DNA of 64,000 bases, taken from assembly GCA_024685385.1 (NCBI GenBank), contig JAIKVV010000081.1, positions 1 to 64,000 of the forward strand, read 5' to 3'. A program made the translations under genes and the position numbers. This stretch comes from Saccharofermentans sp. (lineage in GTDB: Bacteria > Bacillota > Clostridia > Saccharofermentanales > Saccharofermentanaceae). Shown here in pieces: positions 17,879 through 26,676 of the stretch (the first letter of the stretch is position 1; every line of letters starts with the position of its first letter). Under the pieces are notes generated by a model. That model was not told the DNA's origin. It ran no database searches and saw only the letters and a list, made by a program, of their open reading frames with translations.

Positions 17879-20539
17879 TCAGCCTTTACCGTTTACGAAC
17901 TTATCGTACTTATAAAGGAAAGTTACCATCTGACGCCTTAAGCAATTGTTCTTGGGTCTGAATGTTCCGTCTTCGTAGCCTGCGAGGATCTTCATGTCGG
18001 ATGCCCAAAGAGTTGCCTTGTAGTAGTAATCTGTCTCATTTACATCGGTGAACTTTTTGGCGTTCTTGCCGGGCGCAGGCTTGCCTGCCAGCCTCCAGAG
18101 GAATGTTACGGTCTGTGCTCTTGTGCAGACTTTCTGAGGTGCGAACTCCTTAGCGGATACACCTGTGGTAATGCCCTTCTCGGTTGCCCAGATAACGGGC
18201 TTATAGAAATAGTCAGTGGATTTGACATCATCGAATTTGCACTTATTCGACTTTGTCTTGGGCTCGCCCTGGAGCCTGTAGAGGAAAGTAACCATCTGTG
18301 CACGCGTGCAGTTGTTGGCGGGACGGAACTCTGTCTGGTTGGCATAGCCCCTGACTACGCCCTTGGCCGTCAGATAATTTGTCGGAGCATACCAGAAATC
18401 GGATTTATCCGTTACATCCTTATAGAGCACCGTGAGCTTGCACTTGACTGACAAACCGTCAGCCGAAGCAGTTATGGTGACAGTGCCTGCCATCTTGGCC
18501 GTGATCTTGCCGTTGGAATCAACCGTAGCTATCTTGCTGTCAGAAGACTTCCAGTTGATCTTTGAAGTAGAATTCTTCAAAGATGCTTTCAAGGTCAATG
18601 TCTTGCCGCAGACGACAGTTGCTTCTTTCTTATCGATAGACATCTTATCGGTAATGAGCTTAACGTTCTTGTCAGTTGCAAATCCCTGCACGGCGCGAAT
18701 AGCGATATCCAATAGAGAACCTTCCATGGCAGCGTAGAACACTTCACCCGATATACCCGTGTTGCCTTCTTTATATGCCTTGTAAAGATATTTGCATCCT
18801 GAAATATCAAGTTGTGAGATCTGATTCGTATGGCAGATCAATATCTTGAGGGCAGGATTGTTGCTGATATCAAGTGAAGTAAGCTTATTGTTATAGCAAT
18901 AGAGCTCTTCAAGTTTGGTATTCTTGCTGACATCAAGGTTATAAAGGGGATTCCTGCTACTTCCGCATGCAAGGATACGAAGATCCTTACAGTTGCCGAT
19001 ATTAAGCACTGCAACAGGGCTGCTGTTGCAGTTGATCATCTTCAGTTTTGTATTCTTTGAAAGATCAAGCACATGGACGTCTGAAGTTTGAACAATCAGT
19101 TCCTCCAGTTCTGTAAGGTAGCCGATCCCTTCGACCGTATGAACGTTGCTGCCGCTTGCATTGAGTTCCTTTAACTGGTCGATCTCAAGCTGTCCGAGCC
19201 AACCGTTATTGTCAATGTCATAACTGGCGATCTTTTCCCTGAAAGCGCTGTCGGGAAAGTTCTTTTCGTTGATCTCAACTACCTTGTCTGAAACATCGTT
19301 CTTCGTAACAATTGTTACTTCGTCATCGATCGCCAGATAACACTCTGTCCCGTTTATCTTATCGCTATAAACGCCGCCGTTATAATCAGGCTTAAAGTGT
19401 TCCTGAGAGCAGACTGCAACAAGCCAGGGATTATAACTGATATCAAGTTCAGCAAACAGGTTGTTTTGGCATGGAAGTCTACGCAACGCGGGAGATTTTG
19501 TAAGATCCAGTTTTTTGATCTGATTATTAGCGCAACTCAAAAGTTCGATCTTGTTGTTCAGTTTGATCGTATCGATCCGGTTGTTAGCGCATATCAGTTC
19601 CTTAATGCCTGTGTTGCTGATATCCAAAGAAGTAAGAGCGCAATCAAGGCATTCGAGTTTTTCCAATTTCATACATCCGCTGACATTAAGAGATGTCAAT
19701 TCTTTACTGGATTCACAATTAACAGATTGAAGTTCAGGCAGATCATTCAGGATAAGTTTATCAAGTTTGTTTCCATAACAATTCAACCATTTAAGTTTCT
19801 TACATCCGCTGACATTAAGAGAAGTCATACTGCTGTTTCCATTGCAATAAAGCTCTTCAAGTTTTGTATTCTTGGAAAGATCAAGTGATGTAAGACTATA
19901 TAAATATCCGGCATCAAGCCTGAGAAGTTCCGTGAAAAAACCGATCCCTTCCAACGAAGCAGGCTTCCCGATTGATTGAACTTCGATCTTGGTTACCAGT
20001 TTAACTTCATCTTTTGTAAGCTTATTGTCGGCTCTTAGATCATAGTTCTCCTTAACATAATTTCTGAACAACTCATCAGGGAAATTTGTTTCATTGATCT
20101 CTGCAACCAATGTCTTATCCGTTACATCCTTCAGGCTTACTTTCGTATCGTTACGAGATGTGGGGCTTGTCGATGTATAGACCTTAAAATAGTATGTTCC
20201 CGCCGGAAGGATCCTTGTCAGGGAAAAATTATACCAATCAGCTCGAGACGCCTGTCCATATTTATCTGTTATAAGCGAACCCTCGTCCTTATTATCCTTA
20301 TATAGTTTTACTCCGGATGATATAACACCCGAGGAACTGAACTCCACCATTTTTTCTGATGTGGCAACATACTTAAACCACCAGGTAGTATCCTTTTTAT
20401 AATCAACCGCAAGGGTCTCGCCGATCTTGATCTCAGCATCCTCATCTGCGCTTACGGTCTTGGAAGGCAGCATAACAATACCCGCTGCGATTACCGAAGA
20501 CATCAAAAGAGCTGCAACAAACAAAAAGCACTTCTTCAT
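17879..20539 (-). CDS. Leucine-rich-repeat surface protein with SLH anchor
   Basis: About 886 residues. Signal peptide (MKKCFLFVAALLMSSVIAAG...), a pre-peptidase-like beta domain (about 35-130), two runs of LRR units (LTSLDLSKNTKLEELYCNGN style, with Cys/Asn ladder), each introduced by an EINE-NFPD(S/E)-FR motif, then a BIG2 domain (about 620-700) and three SLH domains (GVVRGYANQTEFRP, GVSAKEFAPQ, GYEDGTFRP). The SLH repeats anchor it to wall polymer; the LRR surface is exposed. I start at ATG 20539, with CGGGAG upstream; a TTG ten codons earlier lacks a ribosome site. The truncated protein at 2.2-3.3 kb is a close relative. Likely a host-, fibre- or partner-binding adhesin, by inference only. 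Confidence 0.9.
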   Translation of the reverse strand: MKKCFLFVAALLMSSVIAAGIVMLPSKTVSADEDAEIKIGETLAVDYKKDTTWWFKYVATSEKMVEFSSSGVISSGVKLYKDNKDEGSLITDKYGQASRADWYNFSLTRILPAGTYYFKVYTSTSPTSRNDTKVSLKDVTDKTLVAEINETNFPDELFRNYVKENYDLRADNKLTKDEVKLVTKIEVQSIGKPASLEGIGFFTELLRLDAGYLYSLTSLDLSKNTKLEELYCNGNSSMTSLNVSGCKKLKWLNCYGNKLDKLILNDLPELQSVNCESSKELTSLNVSGCMKLEKLECLDCALTSLDISNTGIKELICANNRIDTIKLNNKIELLSCANNQIKKLDLTKSPALRRLPCQNNLFAELDISYNPWLVAVCSQEHFKPDYNGGVYSDKINGTECYLAIDDEVTIVTKNDVSDKVVEINEKNFPDSAFREKIASYDIDNNGWLGQLEIDQLKELNASGSNVHTVEGIGYLTELEELIVQTSDVHVLDLSKNTKLKMINCNSSPVAVLNIGNCKDLRILACGSSRNPLYNLDVSKNTKLEELYCYNNKLTSLDISNNPALKILICHTNQISQLDISGCKYLYKAYKEGNTGISGEVFYAAMEGSLLDIAIRAVQGFATDKNVKLITDKMSIDKKEATVVCGKTLTLKASLKNSTSKINWKSSDSKIATVDSNGKITAKMAGTVTITASADGLSVKCKLTVLYKDVTDKSDFWYAPTNYLTAKGVVRGYANQTEFRPANNCTRAQMVTFLYRLQGEPKTKSNKCKFDDVKSTDYFYKPVIWATEKGITTGVSAKEFAPQKVCTRAQTVTFLWRLAGKPAPGKNAKKFTDVNETDYYYKATLWASDMKILAGYEDGTFRPKNNCLRRQMVTFLYKYDKFVNGKG

Positions 20540-20732
20540 ATTATTTCTCCCGAAAATGAAAACCTTCAAACTTTAAACCCATCTTAAAGAGTATATCATG
20601 ACAAGCCTTTTTTCGTCATCTGCTGCAGAAAAAACAGACCGTCCAGCCAGTTTCCCGGGCTGATACGGCCTGCCATGTGATTGATTTATTCCTTACCGGA
20701 CAAATAAATTCCCCCTTGAGAGCTTAATGTCC

Positions 20733-20779
20733 GGTTTTTGAAAAACCATTAATTATAACTCTGCAAGAGGGAAAATCAA
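20733..20779 (-). promoter_or_regulatory. Promoter and TAATGG/palindrome operator of the LRR-SLH gene
   Basis: TTGATT (20779-20774), 16-base spacer, TATAAT (20757-20752), TAATGG, and the perfect inverted repeat GGTTTTT-C-AAAAACC (20747-20733). It lies about 190 bases before the start codon, so the transcript has a long leader (20730-20540) in which I see no recognised riboswitch. Confidence 0.75.
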
Positions 20780-20804
20780 TAACTGATTTATTTGTTTTCT
20801 CTTA

Positions 20805-22577
20805 TCAGTCTCTGCCTAACTGTGCGCGGTAAGTCTCGATCAGGAGCTTATACTCTTCGGGAAGTTCGACGCGGGACTTGTCGTTGACCTTAAGACCCAG
20901 ATCGGAAGTGGAATCATTGACATCGTTTATGAGCCTGCCTATGGCAACGATGAAATCCATTGCGATCTTGGCGCTTATATCATCGCCCTTGCCGGAATAT
21001 ATCTCGATCGACTTGTTGAGGTAATTGATCGTCTCCTTATATTCGGCAGTGTTGTATTTATCGTTTGCAAGAGCTTTGATCTTGTTATCGACAAGACCTT
21101 CGAAATCACCCTTGTTATATTGTGCCCTTGCCTTGAGAGATGCCGCTTTGGGATTGACGCTGCTGAGAGACAGGATGCGGTCGGCATATCCTTCTGCTTC
21201 GCTCATCATCTCGGCTTTGTCGAGTTTTTCGACAAGAGAATCAGTATGGATGGGATAGATAGTCAAAGCGGCATCGTAATTCTTTGCAAGGAAGAATGTT
21301 TCCGTCAGACCGAAGTAGACCGATATCAACGCAAACAATGCAACAAAGAGTACGACGACCGAACGTGTATATACCTTGATCTCCTTATATCTGTTTGTTG
21401 CAAGAAGAACGATGAATACATAACCCATGCCGATGAACTGCAGATCCGGATTGAAGAGCAGATGAAGTGCGACCAGGACTGCCGGGATGAACTTTTCGGG
21501 CTTCCTGATGATCTTCTTCATTGCGAAGAAAAGGCATACGAGAGCGACAACGAGCGGAAACCAGCCCGTATCGAGAGCAAGCTGCATATATTCGTTATGA
21601 ACATACTGTGTGCTGTAAGCTCCGGTCTGAAATGCTCCCAGGTTTTCCTCATAGCCCTTGAATCCCAAACCTACGGGGTGTGACAGGATGACGGGGATCG
21701 AATCCTTCCAGTAAAGGAGCCTGCTGATGAAAGGCATGCCGTCAAACAGTCTTGCCATATATCTTCCAGCAATGCCGATGCTGTCCTTAAGAGCGGCAAC
21801 TATACCGATCAAGACTGCAAATACTGCTGCCAGCGAAACGAGAGCGATCGTAAGCTTCTTGCTCTTCATGACGATTATTATGACAACGATCGATATGATC
21901 CAGAGAGCGATCGTAACTATGCTTCCCGAAAGGAAGATGCCGCAGGAAAGGATTGCAGCTGTTATGATCTTGATGATGCTGACATTCTCTTTATCACTTA
22001 AGAGTATGATCGCAAATCCTGCAAGACAGAAGATCGCGAAAGTCTCGGGATCTTTCATGAAGCCTGCAAGTCTTCCGGACATGATGAACGTTTCCTTTAA
22101 TGAAGGGATCAGGGCAAGAAGTCCTGAGAGGACCGTCATTATGGCTCCGATGAAAGGGATATCTCCGAGGAGCGTCTCACGGCCTTTATCGTCCGTCATG
22201 TGAAGCGCGATCGCAAACAGGGGCCACGAGAGGAACTTGACTATTCCGAAAGGAGCCATGCCCTTATCGACAGGCCATATGAGCGTAAGGAAGAGGAAAA
22301 AGAGAAATACCGTCAGGAAAGCGATGACGGGATCTGCCGGGATCCTTATCGCTTTTACGATCTTGATCCTCTTCCTGTTATATTTCTCATCTTCATACTC
22401 GACCTCGACATCTCTTGTCATGTACATATAGATGATCAGAGCGAGTAAGAGCAAAGACACGATTGCCGATACCAGGGGCTGTGTCCCTCCGATACAAAAG
22501 AGCGATAATACGAATATCACCCTTAAGATGTTCAGTTCCTTTGCCGTATCCTTGATACGAAGTACATCATTTGCCAT
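20805..22577 (-). CDS. O-antigen ligase/polymerase-like membrane protein
   Basis: 590 residues with about eleven membrane spans (residues 15-430) and a C-terminal cytosolic or external helical domain (about 440-590, TPR-like, EMMSEAEGYADRIL). The loop HPVGLGFKGYEENLGAF...YVHNEYMQLALDTGW is the Wzy_C/WaaL signature. Members move a polyprenol-linked glycan onto another glycan, a lipid or a protein outside the membrane. It starts 4 bases after the LRAT-PPTase gene, so it is the last gene of the lipid operon. That suggests the acyl lipids made by the operon are joined to, or are acceptors for, an envelope glycan. Precise reaction unknown. Confidence 0.8.
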   Translation of the reverse strand: MANDVLRIKDTAKELNILRVIFVLSLFCIGGTQPLVSAIVSLLLLALIIYMYMTRDVEVEYEDEKYNRKRIKIVKAIRIPADPVIAFLTVFLFFLFLTLIWPVDKGMAPFGIVKFLSWPLFAIALHMTDDKGRETLLGDIPFIGAIMTVLSGLLALIPSLKETFIMSGRLAGFMKDPETFAIFCLAGFAIILLSDKENVSIIKIITAAILSCGIFLSGSIVTIALWIISIVVIIIVMKSKKLTIALVSLAAVFAVLIGIVAALKDSIGIAGRYMARLFDGMPFISRLLYWKDSIPVILSHPVGLGFKGYEENLGAFQTGAYSTQYVHNEYMQLALDTGWFPLVVALVCLFFAMKKIIRKPEKFIPAVLVALHLLFNPDLQFIGMGYVFIVLLATNRYKEIKVYTRSVVVLFVALFALISVYFGLTETFFLAKNYDAALTIYPIHTDSLVEKLDKAEMMSEAEGYADRILSLSSVNPKAASLKARAQYNKGDFEGLVDNKIKALANDKYNTAEYKETINYLNKSIEIYSGKGDDISAKIAMDFIVAIGRLINDVNDSTSDLGLKVNDKSRVELPEEYKLLIETYRAQLGRD

Positions 22578-22581
22578 AGTT

Positions 22582-23595
22582 TCATTCCTTCACAATCTTC
22601 CCTTCAGCAGGGAAATAATATCTTATCTTTTTCGGTGTTGCCGTATTTACCGAGACTATATATTGCGCGCCGTTTACTTCGACCTTGCTTGTTATGCAGC
22701 CTGCTGCCGAAGATTCGGTCTTTTCGGGACGGAAAGATTTGGAATAAGTGCTCTTGAAGATGCTCTCCTTGCGGGTCCACACCCTCTTTAAGTATTCCTC
22801 TTTCTTTTCCTCAGGAAGTTTATCATATTCTTCCCGTTCTGTGTCCGTAAGAATCTTTCTTTCTATCATGGGATCCACTTTACGGTCTGCGGGCTCTATG
22901 TCTATTCCGCATGCCGACTTGGATACTGCGACTGCAACTGCGCCCTCGGCATGGGATAAAGAGAAAAAGCACTTGTCCGACTGCCAGATACCGTTCTCGT
23001 CACGCTTGGGGGAGACTTTATCCATATTAAATCCCAGGGATCTGTCGATTCCGTAAGTAAGGAGATTCCAGTCTGAGATCATGTTCTCTCTGACTTGGGG
23101 ATTCGAAACATTTTCTATCTGGACCTGGCGCTCGGCGGGTCTTATGTCACCTGAAGCCGTACGGTAAGGCGTCGGCGCGACATAGACATCTATCAGGGGC
23201 ATGTTTCGGAAGAAAGACCTCACGGACTCTTCCTGGGAAGATTCCTTCTTCCCGAACATGCACTCGTTGACGAAATGCTCGCAATTGTTATGGAGGATGT
23301 TATATCCCCTCTCACCGATCCTTGCTCTTGCCGCTTTTACTGTCTCATCGGGACTTTTACGGTCGAACCGCTCCTTGATCGAAAGATCCGCGCATTCCAT
23401 GAAGCCGCCTGCAAGGAAACCCTGCCAGTCTGTAACGCAGACTTCTATCTCGTCATCTTTCCTGATGACGGATACCGGCGGAGGACCGAACTCGATTATC
23501 TCGTCGTCAGACGCATATATACCGTAGTGATAGAGTTCACGCACCTTGACGCGGATCATATCACCATACTTAGGTTCTCTTAGGCTCCACTTCAT
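22582..23595 (-). CDS. LRAT-type acyltransferase domain fused to 4'-phosphopantetheinyl transferase
   Basis: 337 residues, two domains. Residues 8-115 are LRAT-like: GDMIRVK, HYGIY with the catalytic His at 23, and the invariant NCEHFV with Cys105. The second conserved His of the family seems replaced (IIEFGPP, Glu35). Residues 170-337 are an Sfp-type 4'-phosphopantetheinyl transferase: FSLSHAEG (211-218), GIDIEPAD with metal-binding Asp232/Glu234, and WTRKESIFK (273-281). The PPTase should put the phosphopantetheine arm on the operon's two carrier domains. The LRAT thiol may take or pass acyl groups. It overlaps the ACP gene by ATGA and precedes the O-antigen-ligase-like gene. I know of no standard family with this fusion. 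Confidence 0.85.
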   Translation of the reverse strand: MKWSLREPKYGDMIRVKVRELYHYGIYASDDEIIEFGPPPVSVIRKDDEIEVCVTDWQGFLAGGFMECADLSIKERFDRKSPDETVKAARARIGERGYNILHNNCEHFVNECMFGKKESSQEESVRSFFRNMPLIDVYVAPTPYRTASGDIRPAERQVQIENVSNPQVRENMISDWNLLTYGIDRSLGFNMDKVSPKRDENGIWQSDKCFFSLSHAEGAVAVAVSKSACGIDIEPADRKVDPMIERKILTDTEREEYDKLPEEKKEEYLKRVWTRKESIFKSTYSKSFRPEKTESSAAGCITSKVEVNGAQYIVSVNTATPKKIRYYFPAEGKIVKE

Positions 23596-23843
23596 GCTTT
23601 CTTCTTCTGGATATAGTCGATGACTTCACCGACATTATTGAAATCGCCGAAGCTTACGTCATCGAATCTTATATCGAAAAACTCCTCCATCGCGATTACC
23701 ATGTAGAGCAGGTTGATCGAAGACATTCCGAGATCCGTAAGAAGGTTCATGTCTTCCGTTATGTCCTCGGGATCGATCTTAGCATCAGGTACTGCCATTA
23801 CATAGATATCACGGAGTTTTGCAAGTATATCTGTTCTTTCCAT
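23592..23843 (-). CDS. Acyl carrier protein
   Basis: 83 residues, acidic, with the carrier motif DLGMSSINLL; Ser42 is the expected phosphopantetheine attachment site, with Ser in place of the usual Asp just before it. The protein is too divergent to be the housekeeping AcpP and sits among acyl ligases and acyltransferases, so it is a dedicated carrier of this operon. It starts 7 bases after the acyl ligase gene, and its stop overlaps the start of the LRAT-PPTase gene, which would modify it. Family knowledge gives the role; partner choice is inferred from gene order. Confidence 0.9.
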   Translation of the reverse strand: MERTDILAKLRDIYVMAVPDAKIDPEDITEDMNLLTDLGMSSINLLYMVIAMEEFFDIRFDDVSFGDFNNVGEVIDYIQKKKA

Positions 23844-23850
23844 ACCAATC

Positions 23851-25353
23851 TCACTTCCTGATCTTCTTCATTGCAGGGGTTCTGGGGAAATCCTCTTCCC
23901 TGATAACGATGGAAGTCACTCTCTGGTAAGAAGGCAGGGTCATGTTGACCTTCTCGAGCTCGGATTTGATGTAGGCATTCTTGTCTTCAGCTTCAATGGC
24001 TGCGACAACTGCTGCTCTCGGGAATACTTCGAGCTTGAGCTTGCCGTTTTCTTCGGATACCATGGCATCCTGTACGAAATCGGGCTCTACGAACTTGTTC
24101 TCGATCTCCTCGGGAGAGATATTCTCGCCTGTGGAAAGGACAATGATGTCCTTGATCCTGCCTACGATAAAGATGAATCCTTCATCGTCGATCCTTACGA
24201 GGTCGCCTGTCTTAAACCAGCCGTCCTCATATGCTTTCTCATTCTCCTCGGGGTTGCCTGCGTAACCCAGCATCATGTTGTCGCCCTTGAGCCAGAGCTC
24301 GCCGTCAACGACCTTAAGAGTCTGGTTGGGGTATGCAAATCCGACGGATTCGGGATACTTATCGCATTCGCAGTTACCGGAAACAAGGTTTGCGGATTCC
24401 GTAAGACCGTATCCGGGATAGAGCTTTGTTCCGAGTTTTGCATATTCCTTAACGAGGTAAGGAGGAACAACGGAAGCGCCGCAGATGATGGTCTCGAGCT
24501 GGCCGCCGAAGATCTGGGGGCCCATCATGCGGGAAACATTAAGTGCGAGTTCTGCAAGAGCGGGAACCAGGATGAGGTCTGTGGGACGGAACATGGCCAT
24601 CTCACGGAACATCTCCTTGTTGTTCCTTACGACATGCAGGAAGCTTCCTGTTGCGATCGAAGTCAATGTATTTCTGATGAGGCCGAAAACATGGGTCATG
24701 GGAAGCACGATCATGTAGCGCTTGCCGAATACATGCTTATAGCCCAGGCAGCCGTTGTAGGTTCCGGTCATCATTGCCTTGTGTGAAAGTATGGCGCCCT
24801 TGCTCTTGCCGGTCGTGCCGCCTGTAAACATTACGCAGCAGGGAGTCTCGGATGCAGGATATATCATGCCGGGATCATTTGTACCTGCTGCCATGTTATC
24901 GATATATTGGGTATTGGGGTTGGTATTCTTTGCGAATGCAACCTTCTCTTCAAGGGATGCATCATAGATCAAAGCCTTGAACTTAAAGCCCATCGTAATT
25001 CCGTAAACAGTCTTGTCATCCAGCTGTACGGGCATGAGGATGGCAACTGCTCCCATGGTGGTAACGGCAAAGAAAGACTTGATGAATTCATAGGAATTCG
25101 GCATGTAAACGCCGACCATGTCGCCTGCGGCAACACCTGCTTCGGACAGAGCCGCGCGCAGGGAAGCGATGTCTTCATCCAGCATTGAATATGTCCTGGT
25201 GCTGCCGTCTTCTACAGCCGCAGCATCACCGTACTTCTTTACACAGTCCTCCCACATCTCGGATACATTGCCGTACCTCACGATCTTTGCAAGATCCTCG
25301 GGGTCCATGTACTTTTCGAAAACATTCTCTTTGATCTCATAAAGCTGTTCCAT
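23851..25353 (-). CDS. Acyl-AMP ligase (ANL superfamily), stand-alone
   Basis: About 500 residues of the adenylate-forming superfamily. Motifs: FTGGTTGKSKGAILSH (P-loop, near residue 175), YGLTES, WFKTGDLVRIDDEGF and the C-terminal hinge GRIKDIIVLSTGENISPEE. The C-terminal Lys (TPAMKKIRK) is the usual catalytic one. It activates a carboxylic acid, most likely fatty acyl, and hands it to a thiol; with an ACP gene 7 bases downstream, the acceptor is probably that ACP and not CoA. ATG at 25353 with GAGGTG is preferred to a GTG three codons earlier. Confidence 0.88.
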   Translation of the reverse strand: MEQLYEIKENVFEKYMDPEDLAKIVRYGNVSEMWEDCVKKYGDAAAVEDGSTRTYSMLDEDIASLRAALSEAGVAAGDMVGVYMPNSYEFIKSFFAVTTMGAVAILMPVQLDDKTVYGITMGFKFKALIYDASLEEKVAFAKNTNPNTQYIDNMAAGTNDPGMIYPASETPCCVMFTGGTTGKSKGAILSHKAMMTGTYNGCLGYKHVFGKRYMIVLPMTHVFGLIRNTLTSIATGSFLHVVRNNKEMFREMAMFRPTDLILVPALAELALNVSRMMGPQIFGGQLETIICGASVVPPYLVKEYAKLGTKLYPGYGLTESANLVSGNCECDKYPESVGFAYPNQTLKVVDGELWLKGDNMMLGYAGNPEENEKAYEDGWFKTGDLVRIDDEGFIFIVGRIKDIIVLSTGENISPEEIENKFVEPDFVQDAMVSEENGKLKLEVFPRAAVVAAIEAEDKNAYIKSELEKVNMTLPSYQRVTSIVIREEDFPRTPAMKKIRK

Positions 25354-25371
25354 GTCATACACCTCGTATCA

Positions 25372-26022
25372 TCATTTATTACTTGTAAGCTCTCTCAGCA
25401 AAAGCATCTTCTCGGTAAGGTCAGATGTAACCTTCTGAAGGTCTGCCATGGGAAGCATACGCCCGTCTTCGCCGTAGGCGTAGATGGGTTCTCCTATTGC
25501 CGCCCTCATCCTGTGAAATACGTTCTTTCGGGGTGCTATATAGACCGGGATTATCGGCACTTTACAGGATGCCGCCAACAGAGCTGTACCAAGTTTAAAT
25601 TCTAACATATTCTCGCTGTCCTTTACAATATGACCCTCTGGGTATATGGCCACGAGACGCCCGTCCTGCGTGTATTCGCGGATCTTGGCCAGATAGGATG
25701 TATCAGCGGGATTTTCGGTATCGACTTTAATGCACTGACCCATGCGAAGGATCAGTCTCATCAAGGCGGAATGATCGTATATCTCTTTCCTTGCAAGGCA
25801 GTGGATCCTGCGGTAGCAGATGACCGTAAAGATCTTGACGGGATCGATGAAGCCCTTGTGGTTCGTTGCGATGATCCCCCCGCCCCTTATCTTCTTCTTC
25901 GCTTTATCGTTTTCGAAAATGACCTTCGGGCGGAAGAGCAGCAATGTGGGGATCCCCGTGAGGATCTTTACTATATCGAAAGCAAGATATCTGTATCTGA
26001 AAAGGCGCCCGGGCTTGGTCAT
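25372..26022 (-). CDS. PlsC-type lysophospholipid/glycerol acyltransferase
   Basis: 216 residues, single acyltransferase domain. The catalytic NHKGFID (His55, Asp60) matches NHx4D, and YPEGHIV is the substrate-binding EG motif. It places an acyl group on a lysolipid or related alcohol at the cytoplasmic membrane face. The N-terminal hydrophobic helix (about 15-33) docks to the membrane. It overlaps the next acyltransferase gene upstream by ATGA. Two adjacent acyltransferases suggest the sn-1 and sn-2 steps of one lipid, or two different acceptors. Confidence 0.88.
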   Translation of the reverse strand: MTKPGRLFRYRYLAFDIVKILTGIPTLLLFRPKVIFENDKAKKKIRGGGIIATNHKGFIDPVKIFTVICYRRIHCLARKEIYDHSALMRLILRMGQCIKVDTENPADTSYLAKIREYTQDGRLVAIYPEGHIVKDSENMLEFKLGTALLAASCKVPIIPVYIAPRKNVFHRMRAAIGEPIYAYGEDGRMLPMADLQKVTSDLTEKMLLLRELTSNK

Positions 26023-26669
26023 TTGCTGCCTCCCTTCTCGATGAGGGAAAGTTCGATGACCTTGTCGCGCATGGCGCGGGAGACATGATCTATGTTCTCT
26101 TTCTCGGATAAGGAAGGATCTGAAAGTTCTTCAGCCGTAAAAGGCTTGCCTATGACGGCGCGGCACCTCTTGCCCGGATTTTTGAAATACATGCCGTTCG
26201 TATAAACGGGGATGACGGTGACGCCCGTCATCAGAGCAAGGTATGCAGCGGAAGGCTTAAATTCCAAAGGTCTTTCTTCTTCCGGGAGAGGAAGCCTTGC
26301 TTCGGGAAAGATGCCTACTATTCCGCCTTCTTCCAGGATATCCGCGGATTCCCTTAAGAAAGTAAAATCCTTGGCGGTCCTGTCGACTGCGATGCAGCCC
26401 AGGCCTCTTAAGAGAGCTCCGACAACTTTTTTGTTCATCATGACCTCTGCAGCCTGCCATCTTACGATCCTGAAGGGGAAAAGGAAGAGCATGAGGGCAA
26501 AATCGATGAGCGATGTGTGATTGCAGATGATTATCAAGGGTCCCTTGATCTTAAAGCGGCTCATAGCGCCTTCCTGATATATGACCTTCTCGTGGAAAAG
26601 GATAAGTTCGGGGATCAACCCCGTGATCTTTACAAATGCATTTACGAAACAGATCCAGGCTTTTTTCAT
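26019..26669 (-). CDS. Second PlsC-type acyltransferase
   Basis: 216 residues, same fold as the neighbour but only distantly similar. NHTSLIDF gives His51 and Asp56 of NHx4D; the third motif is FPEARLP, so the usual Gly after Glu is Ala. N-terminal membrane helix MKKAWICFVNAFVKITG. It starts 7 bases after the ligase-ACP gene and its stop overlaps the next acyltransferase start, so the two products are made in step. Acyl donor is inferred to be the operon's acyl-carrier thioester. Confidence 0.87.
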   Translation of the reverse strand: MKKAWICFVNAFVKITGLIPELILFHEKVIYQEGAMSRFKIKGPLIIICNHTSLIDFALMLFLFPFRIVRWQAAEVMMNKKVVGALLRGLGCIAVDRTAKDFTFLRESADILEEGGIVGIFPEARLPLPEEERPLEFKPSAAYLALMTGVTVIPVYTNGMYFKNPGKRCRAVIGKPFTAEELSDPSLSEKENIDHVSRAMRDKVIELSLIEKGGSK

Positions 26670-26676
26670 GCTCGGG

